From assembly GCA_022833215.1 (NCBI GenBank), contig JAIPUZ010000003.1, positions 1 to 39,924 of the forward strand: 39,924 bases of DNA, in the 5' to 3' direction. Position numbers and translations under genes: made by a program. Below the pieces are notes generated by a model. It was not told the origin of the DNA, did no database searches, and was given only the letters and a program-made list of their open reading frames with translations. Of this stretch, positions 24,876 through 31,592 are shown piece by piece; positions within the stretch are counted from its first letter, which is position 1, and each line of letters opens with the position of its first letter. Source of the stretch: Mesorhizobium sp. Its GTDB lineage: Bacteria > Pseudomonadota > Alphaproteobacteria > Rhizobiales > Rhizobiaceae.

Positions 24876-26374
24876 TGCGTGTCTTTCGCTTCAAGGGCTG
24901 CAACCAGATCGAGGTGCCGGTCGAATGGGGGCGTGCGACCGAGCCGCTCGCGCGCCTCGGCCGGGCTGAGATCGCGGAACTTCACCAGTGCTTCAAACAT
25001 CGAGGACAGGGTCTCCATCACCTCGTTCTCGGCCGCTCCGGTGAAACCAGTTCTCGGCGTCTCCTTGTCTTCCGCCGTATCCAGCCAGATACGCTGCACG
25101 GGCACTGTCTCTTCGATCAGCCTCAAAAGAGCGAGGATGTCGGGCTTGAGTGGGCCGGCGCGATCGAGGATCGAGGCGAGGAGATCATGGTCACGAGCGA
25201 TCCGGTAAGACGTTCCTTGTGCCGAACGCCGCACTTGCCAGGCTTCGGCGACTGCGTTCGGGCGCGTGCCTGAGGCCGGGGTCACGTGTCCCCGGTGGGC
25301 GAAGACCCGCCGCGCCGTGTCGCGTGTTTCTGTTGCAAGACGATGAAGCTGGGATCGCAGGCGCACCGGGGGGCTGGCCGTCGATTTCAGGACATTGATC
25401 TTCCAATCGGAATCCGCGCTGTTCGGTATATCTAGCCGGATACGAGCGAGCCTGTGGGCTTCATCGCGCGGCCATGGCTTGCCGCCATCGCCGAGGCCAA
25501 GCCACCCCCCAGCGAGAAGGAGACGCTTGTTGCGGTAGACGTAGAAGCCCTCCTGTTGCGTCCATCCTCCGGGCCCCGCCGCCGCTTCCTGCTCGGCAGG
25601 CTTGAGCATGTCGCGATGCGGAAGGACGTGGCATTGCACGGTCACACCTGTGGTGTGGAGGATCCGATACTCGGGGCTTTCGAGCGCCTTGCCGGGATGA
25701 CCGATGAGGTACGGATCCCAAGGCTTCAACCCTCTGCCATTGAGCGAGAGGCGCAGCATGGGCAGTTGGCCATCGATGAGGCGATGAAAGGTCATCGCAA
25801 GATGCGCCTCCACGCGATCCGCGAGCTCGATCATGTCGGTGGCTGCGAAGCCATCCATCACGATACGGTCCAGTTTCTCCCAGAGCACGACGGTGCCGTG
25901 GGCCATCTGGTCCAGCGGCGCGAGCAAATGCTCTGATCCCGGCGCCGGTCCCTCGAAGAGCGGCCAATCGGCCCCGGGTTCCTGACCGATGAGATCGAGG
26001 TCCCAGCGAAGGCAGACGACCGGTCCACCTTCCTTCCGACTGGCGACGGTGAGGCGACGGGCCTGGGAGAAGCTGGCCGTCTTCAGGCCCAGCCCGAAGC
26101 GCCCGAGATCGGTGGCGGCGCGTTCAGCCCTCGGATCGCGAGCGCCAAGGCGCATGCCGGCCTCCAGAGCCGCGTCGTCCATGCCGTCGCCGTCATCGAC
26201 GATTCTTACCCAGCTCTCTGGACCGGCCCACTCAAGATGAACGGCGACGTCGTGCGCTTTTGCGGCGATGGAATTGTCGACCAGATCGGCAAGTGCGGTG
26301 GGAGGCGCGTAGCCGAGTCCCCGAAGGGACTCGAGCATCGACCCGGCGTGAGGGGGAGCATTTCTTACACCCAT
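24872..26374 (-). CDS. MutL/Hsp90-like GHKL ATPase
   Basis: Protein of 500 residues with a Bergerat-fold ATPase domain at the N-terminus. Motif I is ALADLVDNSIAA (27-38), motif II VDDGDGMDD (59-67) and motif III GRFGLGLKTASFSQ (91-104). A transducer-like domain follows (about 180-330), including FYVYRNKRLLLAGGWLGLG, as in MutL, MORC and Hsp90 relatives. The general base Glu of motif I is replaced by Asp30, conservative but notable. Such ATPases act as ATP-gated clamps. Genomic surveys of MutL homologs in restriction-modification systems link this type with Z1 and nuclease genes. I use the ATG 4 nt after the sigma factor stop; the frame runs further upstream but overlaps that gene. Confidence 0.9.
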   Translation of the reverse strand: MGVRNAPPHAGSMLESLRGLGYAPPTALADLVDNSIAAKAHDVAVHLEWAGPESWVRIVDDGDGMDDAALEAGMRLGARDPRAERAATDLGRFGLGLKTASFSQARRLTVASRKEGGPVVCLRWDLDLIGQEPGADWPLFEGPAPGSEHLLAPLDQMAHGTVVLWEKLDRIVMDGFAATDMIELADRVEAHLAMTFHRLIDGQLPMLRLSLNGRGLKPWDPYLIGHPGKALESPEYRILHTTGVTVQCHVLPHRDMLKPAEQEAAAGPGGWTQQEGFYVYRNKRLLLAGGWLGLGDGGKPWPRDEAHRLARIRLDIPNSADSDWKINVLKSTASPPVRLRSQLHRLATETRDTARRVFAHRGHVTPASGTRPNAVAEAWQVRRSAQGTSYRIARDHDLLASILDRAGPLKPDILALLRLIEETVPVQRIWLDTAEDKETPRTGFTGAAENEVMETLSSMFEALVKFRDLSPAEARERLGRTPPFDRHLDLVAALEAKDTQ

Positions 26375-26378
26375 CCCG

Positions 26379-28553
26379 TCACAACCCCAGAAATTCCTGG
26401 AGCCGACGCTTGCGGCCCGGATGGGAAAGACGATCGAGGCCTTTCGCTTCAATCTGACGAATGCGCTCGCGCGTCACGCCGTAGATCTGACCGATTTCCT
26501 CGAGGGTCATGTCAGAATCGCGCCCGATACCAAAGCGCATCCGAATCACATCAGCCTGACGTTCCGGCAGATCAGCCAGTGCTTCTGTCACGATCCTTTC
26601 GGTTTCTGCCTCGTCGAAGACATCCTCTCCCGAAGGCTCGGGCAGCAGGTCGTCCCAGTCGTCAAGGCTTTCGGGATATTCGGCTTCACGCGGGATGCTG
26701 CGGAACTGTCTGACTTCGTCGATTGTCCATTCGAGCTCTTCGGCGAGTTCGAGGTCGGAGACGGCACCACTGACCCGAACGTCCAGTCTCTCGAAGGCGC
26801 GATCGAGCTTGGTGATCTTCTCGTTTCGATGCACGGGGATGCGGATCGCCGCGCCTTCATCAGAACGCCATCGCGTAATGGCCTGTCGCATCCAATAAGT
26901 GGCGTAGATGAGGAAGCGATAACCACGCTCGGGATCAAATCGCCTTGTGGAACGCTGCAGACCCATGAACGCGACTTGGAACACGTCCTCCGGATCCTCG
27001 CCTTCCTCCACGTTCCGCGAGGCAAACCGCCGCACGTAAGGCAGGTGCTCGCGGATAAGGTGTTCGGTAGCGGATTCGGACACCAGGATTTCGGCTTCCA
27101 GCTGACTGGCCTCGACTTGGCACCCTGGGAACTGCTCCAGTCTGCGGACCAACTCCTTGTGGAATGCGAGAGAGAGTTCCAATGCCTCTAGCGCAGCAAG
27201 TGCCTCTCTTCGTCGTTTGCCGTCCATTACCCGGCCAGTAGTGTGCCACGACCTCAGGGCGTCCGCGGCGGCCATTACTTCGGACGTCTCCGCATGGCCC
27301 GGTCGCGAGGGAATAATGGTTCTCAGGGAGACCGAGCCGGGGTCTCGCGAACCTTCGCGGATGCGGTCCATGACGTCGAGGATCGTTTCGACGGCGGTCT
27401 CGGAGGCCAGGATGCCCAGCTGGAGTTCCTGCTTGGCCCGCATCATTGGCTCCAGCAACTGAAGCTCTTCTGATTTGTCCATGACGAATCGCTGTGTCCC
27501 GGGAAGCCGCGTCCGACGCGTAAGGGCTGCTTCGATTGCGTCGGCGAGGTCATCGGACGAAGTTTCCGATCTGGCGTCCCAGAGCCCGGCATCATATCCG
27601 GTCGCCTGATCGAGATTGAAGCCCGCAGCTTCGAGATTGCGCTGTAAATTGATGCGCAGTTCCTCGAGATCACCATTCCCCTCGCAATGGGCGATCAAGC
27701 GGTCGATATCATCAAAGGAGCACAAACCCTTCGCCAGAATTTCCTCTGCCCAGGTGATGCAGATCTCCGGATCGATCGACATCCGCGTGCTGGTCTGGAC
27801 GACAGCGCGTTTGACCGACTGCCGGCCGCGGTTGCGGACCTTCAGGAAGTCATGCTCTGCACCGTGATCAGCGGTTGCTGCGGCGTTGGATCCGATGCCC
27901 TCTCCGGCAATCTGTGCTGGTGAAAGGTCGAGATCCCAATCCCCGTCCTCACCATCCAAAACCGCAGGTGCCGAATTGACGAGCGCGACGAATGTCCCTG
28001 AAGCTGTTTCGCCCGGATACTGGCCGAAGAATTCCTCTGGCCCTTCCTCCGCCTCGAAGCTCAGGAACTCATCCAGATCGTCAGTTGCGTCATCCGGCTG
28101 CGTTTCTTGGATTACTGTGAAACGATGCTCTGGAACTGCATCGATCTCGGCCGTGGCGATCTTCTTCACCGATACATTTTCGTGTCCATCGACCGGCTCC
28201 GGCGAGCTTGCAATGGGCGAAGAGAGCAGCCGCGCTGCCAAACTGTGGCCCTCGGCAAATGCGACATCAGCAGGTGTCTGCCGATCATGGTTCAGTGATC
28301 CGGGATGGGCACCCGACCGAATGAAGAGATCGCAAAGGGCAAGATTCCCCATGCGCGCCGCAAGATGAAGCGGCGTGTCTCCCTTCGGATCGGCCAAATG
28401 AAGACGAGGGGATGCCGCGAAATCGGTGAGTCTCTCGAGCTTCCCTTCGGCGATCAGCCGGACCTCGACGGGGTCAAGAACATGCCCTTCCGGTCCGCTT
28501 GCGGACTGGACGTGACCGCCGAGGATGCGGGACAGCCTATCCATGATCTTCAT
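26379..28553 (-). CDS. Ankyrin-repeat sigma-70 family RNA polymerase sigma factor
   Basis: Protein of 724 residues with an unusual layout. Residues 57-112 carry about one and a half ankyrin repeats (GDTPLHLAARMGNLALCDLF, then RQTPADVAFAEGHSLAARLL). An acidic low-complexity stretch (about 150-230) and a helical region follow. The C-terminal 226 residues are a primary-type sigma factor: region 2 at about 499-570 (FDPERGYRFLIYATYWMRQA), region 3.0 with RIPVHRNEK, and region 4 at about 662-720 (LPERQADVIRMRFGIG, then TLEEIGQIYGVTRERIRQIE). The start ATG overlaps the WYL gene by 17 nt. Fusion of a protein-binding ankyrin domain to RpoD-like regions inside a defence operon suggests a dedicated, regulated sigma factor, perhaps for this operon. 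That role is inference. Confidence 0.9.
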   Translation of the reverse strand: MKIMDRLSRILGGHVQSASGPEGHVLDPVEVRLIAEGKLERLTDFAASPRLHLADPKGDTPLHLAARMGNLALCDLFIRSGAHPGSLNHDRQTPADVAFAEGHSLAARLLSSPIASSPEPVDGHENVSVKKIATAEIDAVPEHRFTVIQETQPDDATDDLDEFLSFEAEEGPEEFFGQYPGETASGTFVALVNSAPAVLDGEDGDWDLDLSPAQIAGEGIGSNAAATADHGAEHDFLKVRNRGRQSVKRAVVQTSTRMSIDPEICITWAEEILAKGLCSFDDIDRLIAHCEGNGDLEELRINLQRNLEAAGFNLDQATGYDAGLWDARSETSSDDLADAIEAALTRRTRLPGTQRFVMDKSEELQLLEPMMRAKQELQLGILASETAVETILDVMDRIREGSRDPGSVSLRTIIPSRPGHAETSEVMAAADALRSWHTTGRVMDGKRRREALAALEALELSLAFHKELVRRLEQFPGCQVEASQLEAEILVSESATEHLIREHLPYVRRFASRNVEEGEDPEDVFQVAFMGLQRSTRRFDPERGYRFLIYATYWMRQAITRWRSDEGAAIRIPVHRNEKITKLDRAFERLDVRVSGAVSDLELAEELEWTIDEVRQFRSIPREAEYPESLDDWDDLLPEPSGEDVFDEAETERIVTEALADLPERQADVIRMRFGIGRDSDMTLEEIGQIYGVTRERIRQIEAKGLDRLSHPGRKRRLQEFLGL

Positions 28554-29397
28554 GGACGACCTCCCTGTTGAGAAGCACAATCTGCTGATCCTGCGGCTTC
28601 CTTGCGCTTGGATCAGTATCGAGCCCGAGCCGCCTGAGCGCATAGTAAAGCAGCGCACGCCTCACCTTGATCTTCGCCTTGCCGCCTCGCATGCCGTAGT
28701 CGAGCGCGATGACCTTCGCCTGCGTATCCGACAGTTCTGGGTGAGGGCCGATGTCCAGCGTGACCTCGGAATTCCAGTCGCGATCATTGCTGGCCGACGT
28801 TTCGCTCTCTCGCGACCCTCGGATGTCGAGGATCCGAGAGAGAAGGAAATCCTTGAAGCAGTCATCGGTCATGCAGAACGCACGCGTGTGCCAGCGGAAC
28901 CCGTCGAATGCGATGGCATGGGGTGCGATCCAGCGCCAGCGGGGCTCGGCGCTGGAGAGGGACTGGTACTTCACCTCGATCGCCTCGGACCGCCGAATGG
29001 CATCCACCACTGACCGGAGCGTCTCCGGGTTGACGCCACGCACAGGCGTCGGCGCGGACGAGAAGGCCGGGAGTTCTGCAATCCACGAATCCTCGCGGTC
29101 CAGAATCCCGTCCGCCACCGACCGAAGCTGGGCTAGGTAGCGACTTGCGTCAGGTTCGAGGAACTGCGGCTTGAAACTCGAGCCCCGGACATAGGTCCGC
29201 GCGCTCTTGTCGTAGACGATATTGTCCGGAGCAAAGCCGATGTAACGGTTCAGGTCGGTGGACGCCTGGTTCACCGAGACTCCGAACTGCTCCATCAGGT
29301 CGCTGCGGTTCACATGTCCCTCCCAGAACAGGCGGAACTCTATGAACTCGAGCCGTTGCTCGATTCCCCAGCGAAGTTCGGCCCTTTCGTTGCCCAC
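28537..29397 (-). CDS. WYL-domain transcriptional regulator (CapW/BrxR type)
   Basis: Regulator of 286 residues from a GTG start. Three parts fit the CapW/BrxR group that controls CBASS, BREX and other defence operons: an N-terminal winged HTH (about 10-70; RWGIEQRLEFIEFRLFWEGH, then SVNQASTDLNRYIG and NIVYDKSARTYV), a WYL ligand-binding domain (about 122-195; IEVKYQSLSSAEPRWRWIAP and FRWHTRAFCM), and a C-terminal dimerisation region. Characterised members are dimeric repressors that bind an inverted repeat upstream of their own gene and are thought to release DNA when the WYL domain senses nucleic acid. First gene of the operon, overlapping the sigma factor gene by 17 nt. Confidence 0.9.
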   Translation of the reverse strand: MGNERAELRWGIEQRLEFIEFRLFWEGHVNRSDLMEQFGVSVNQASTDLNRYIGFAPDNIVYDKSARTYVRGSSFKPQFLEPDASRYLAQLRSVADGILDREDSWIAELPAFSSAPTPVRGVNPETLRSVVDAIRRSEAIEVKYQSLSSAEPRWRWIAPHAIAFDGFRWHTRAFCMTDDCFKDFLLSRILDIRGSRESETSASNDRDWNSEVTLDIGPHPELSDTQAKVIALDYGMRGGKAKIKVRRALLYYALRRLGLDTDPSARKPQDQQIVLLNREVVHEDHG

Positions 29398-29419
29398 CTA
29401 CGGCCCCCCAGCCTCTGAT

Positions 29420-29453
29420 GCGCATGGAAACTATGCGCGCCCATTTTCTGGGC
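29420..29453 (-). promoter_or_regulatory. Candidate operator for the WYL repressor
   Basis: Two adjacent inverted repeats lie 23-56 bp upstream of the WYL start: GCGCAT-N7-ATGCGC (29420-29438) and GCCCA-N5-TGGGC (29439-29453). This is where CapW/BrxR repressors bind. Only poor matches to a standard -35/-10 pair are visible just upstream of the repeats. Confidence 0.5.
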
Positions 29454-29769
29454 TTATCTTAAGCTATCGGGCGACAAGGACGCGTGCAATCGAAATAAAA
29501 CGTGAAGTAAATGAAACGAACTCGTGGAATTGGTTAGTGAACTCCAGAGGGAGATGGGCGTGTCGAAGCGAGCCAAGCCTCGACACGCCCGAACAGTGAC
29601 GCAACCGCCTATGCGGCCACGCGGCCGGCGAAAACTCGAGCCGACCAAGTGGGCTCCGAGCGGGTTCGCCGCCATCCCCACCGCCGCGCTCGATCTGGCC
29701 CACAGTCCAGCGTCTCCCACGGTCCCCGCGCTTATCGGGTCCGGGTCCCCATCGGTCGTCACGACCCTG
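29454..29769. other. Noncoding gap between the defence operon and the RepB module
   Basis: No credible gene. It must hold the promoter of the leftward WYL operon; an AT-rich stretch at about 29455-29525 on the minus strand is the likely place. The rest (29530-29769) is GC-rich and holds open frames without coding character. No tRNA, terminator or obvious attachment repeat was recognised. Confidence 0.5.
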
Positions 29770-30687
29770 TCAGGTTGCCTCGGGCGGCAGCGTGGATGTC
29801 AGCTCGGCGATCGCCTGGAACTCGGTCAGGAATTCGGGACGATGCTGCATGAGGTAGCGAACCACCCGGGCATTCCCGAGCAACTTCGTGAGGTAGCCCT
29901 TGATGACGGTCAGATGCAGGTGATCCTGACCGTAGGTCTCCTGAATGGAGGTGATCGACTCCTGAAGGCGCGCCAGCTCGCTCTCCATCCGGGCCATGGC
30001 TTCGGGCGTGATACCCTTGATGCGCTTGGGCTTCGCACCTTCCGCAAGCTGCGTCTGCGGGGTGCCGGCCAGGATCGCCGAAACGTAAGCGACCGAGTAG
30101 TTGTTGGCATTGACCAGCAGCTCGGCGGCCTCGAGCTGGCGCAGTGGCTTCATTTTCCGCAGGATCTCGAACACAGCCATCGGACAAGGCTTGTCCTTGA
30201 GGATGGCGACCGTCTCATCGCAGATGCCGTTCAGCATGCGGACCTTGCGGCGGACGCTCTGGGGATTGATGTCCAGCGCCTTGGCGATCTTTTCTTCCGG
30301 AACGCCGCGCTCGATCGCGCGCCGGATCATTTTGTGTTCCTGGACCGGCGACAACCGGCTGATCCGCTTGTTGTAGGTGAATGCTTCGTCGTCGGTGGAG
30401 ACCAGGCATTCGACCCGCTCGATGCCAAGATCCTTCAACACCTCGATGCGAACATGGCCGTCCAGCAGCAGGAAGGTGCCTGGATTCGCGGGATCGCGAG
30501 CGACCACGGGCGGCTCAACGAGGCCGACTTCGCGGATCGAAGCGGTGATCTGCTGGTATTTCTTGCTAGACTTCGTAGCAGCCCGGAGCACCTTCACCGG
30601 GAGAAGGGCGTCGACGGCCAGGGTCACGCAGTCGTCTTCAAAACCATGAGCGACCACATCGGTGCGACGGTGATCTTTCCGCGTCAT
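29770..30687 (-). CDS. RepB-like plasmid partitioning protein (ParB family, RepB C-terminal domain)
   Basis: DNA-binding protein of 305 residues. The N-terminal ParB/Srx-like domain (about 20-105) holds LLLDGHVRIEVLKDLGIE, a divergent form of the ParB nucleotide-binding motif. A ParB-type HTH lies at about 115-165 (SPVQEHKMIRRAIERGVPEE, IAKALDINPQSVRRKVRML). The C-terminal half (LRKMKPLRQLEAAELLVNAN and the long helix ELARLQESITSIQETYG) matches the RepB C-terminal domain of alphaproteobacterial partition proteins. No ParA/RepA or RepC is adjacent, so it serves an integrated element rather than a repABC plasmid. It overlaps the upstream ParB-like gene by 4 nt. Confidence 0.85.
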   Translation of the reverse strand: MTRKDHRRTDVVAHGFEDDCVTLAVDALLPVKVLRAATKSSKKYQQITASIREVGLVEPPVVARDPANPGTFLLLDGHVRIEVLKDLGIERVECLVSTDDEAFTYNKRISRLSPVQEHKMIRRAIERGVPEEKIAKALDINPQSVRRKVRMLNGICDETVAILKDKPCPMAVFEILRKMKPLRQLEAAELLVNANNYSVAYVSAILAGTPQTQLAEGAKPKRIKGITPEAMARMESELARLQESITSIQETYGQDHLHLTVIKGYLTKLLGNARVVRYLMQHRPEFLTEFQAIAELTSTLPPEAT

Positions 30688-31592
30688 GGGGCCGCCCTCG
30701 CATGGTGCTCTAGGTAGGTGGGCATAGCCTCGAGGCTTTCGGCACGCAGCAGCGTCAGGAAGTTCTCGTCACTCCGGAGCGCGCGGAATGCCTCTGTGAC
30801 GAACAGTAGCCGGCCCTGCGCCAATTCCGCCTTCTTGATCATCAGCTTCTGGCGATTGGCCTCCTGCTGATAGGCACGCACCAGGGCATCGCTCGTCAGC
30901 GGGCGTCTTGTGCGGTTCACCTCACGGCCGAAGGGGGTCTCATCGACACGCGGCCCATGGCGCTGGCGTCGGTCGAGCAGACGCCGTACGGCCGCGAATT
31001 TCTTTCCACGCAGCTTCTTCTCCGTATAAGCCTCCATCAGCGCGCGCTGGGCACCTTCGTCGTCCGCTCGGGAGATTTCGATCGCGAGGTTCAGTGGCAT
31101 GAGGCCGGTCTCGACCGCAGTCACCAGACGCTGCTCACCGCGCTCTAGCAGCCCGGCGATCATGTTGACGTATTCGGGGCTGACCCCAATCTTGTCGGCA
31201 ATCGCCCGGTCGTTGTAGCCGCGCTTCCGCAGGGTGCCAATTTCCTGCATCAGGTCGATCGCCCTGTGCTGGCGCCTGGCGCAGTTCTCGACGAGGCTCA
31301 TGACCAGGCAATCGCTCTCATCGGCGTCGATCACGATGGCAGGGATCGTGTGCTGTTTCAGTTCAATGAAGGCTTCGAGCCGCCCTTGGCCGCAGACAAG
31401 GTCATATTCCGCAGGCTCCGTGCCCGCGCGCCGGGTCACCGTGATCGGGCGCTTGAGGCCGATCCGCGCAATGCTCTCGACCATTTCCTCGAACGTTCGC
31501 CGGTTGCGCACACGCGGATTGAGGATCCGGATCACGTCGGTCGAGATGAGGGTCACATGCTTGTGGGCATCGGTTGGGATGTCATCGGGCAT
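30684..31592 (-). CDS. ParB/RepB-like DNA-binding protein
   Basis: Second ParB-family protein, 302 residues from the ATG that overlaps the recombinase stop by one base (TGATG). The ParB N domain (about 12-100) contains YDLVCGQGRLEAFIELKQ and VIDADESDCLVMSLVENCAR. The HTH region reads RKRGYNDRAIADKIGVSPEY. A basic C-terminal half follows (EKKLRGKKFAAVRRLLDRRQ). The open frame extends further upstream but that part overlaps the recombinase and is not used. Paired with the next gene, it may form a two-protein partition-like or recombination-directing complex. The order recombinase, ParB-like, RepB-like recurs in alphaproteobacterial islands as far as I recall. Confidence 0.82.
   Translation of the reverse strand: MPDDIPTDAHKHVTLISTDVIRILNPRVRNRRTFEEMVESIARIGLKRPITVTRRAGTEPAEYDLVCGQGRLEAFIELKQHTIPAIVIDADESDCLVMSLVENCARRQHRAIDLMQEIGTLRKRGYNDRAIADKIGVSPEYVNMIAGLLERGEQRLVTAVETGLMPLNLAIEISRADDEGAQRALMEAYTEKKLRGKKFAAVRRLLDRRQRHGPRVDETPFGREVNRTRRPLTSDALVRAYQQEANRQKLMIKKAELAQGRLLFVTEAFRALRSDENFLTLLRAESLEAMPTYLEHHARAAP

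Larger units (their letters stand above)
17084..29453. other. Candidate defence island (Dcm/Vsr/AIPR/DUF4420/Z1/GHKL/sigma/WYL)
   Basis: Eight genes with no phage-structural content. Vsr and methyltransferase are divergent, and a six-gene leftward operon converges on the methyltransferase. In the operon WYL/sigma overlap by 17 nt, sigma/GHKL are separated by 4 nt, GHKL/Z1 overlap by 4 nt, Z1/DUF4420 overlap by 17 nt and DUF4420/AIPR are 1 nt apart. Z1, MutL-like GHKL ATPase, PD-(D/E)XK nuclease, AIPR, C5 methylase and Vsr are known to co-occur in restriction-like conflict systems; the function of the set is inferred. Borders are drawn at the Vsr stop and at the inverted repeats before the WYL gene. 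Confidence 0.75.

Noticed and set aside
26421-27191. A 256-codon plus-strand frame antisense to the sigma factor gene
   Set aside because: Covers exactly the region encoding sigma regions 2-4 on the minus strand and has no domain of its own.
17084-29397. BREX or DISARM assignment for the defence island
   Set aside because: No PglZ, BrxC/BrxL, DrmA, DrmB or DrmC is present; the WYL regulator and methylase alone do not define those systems.
29524-30717. A 397-codon plus-strand open frame across the RepB-like gene
   Set aside because: Antisense to a well-supported ParB/RepB protein; low-complexity composition and no recognisable motif.
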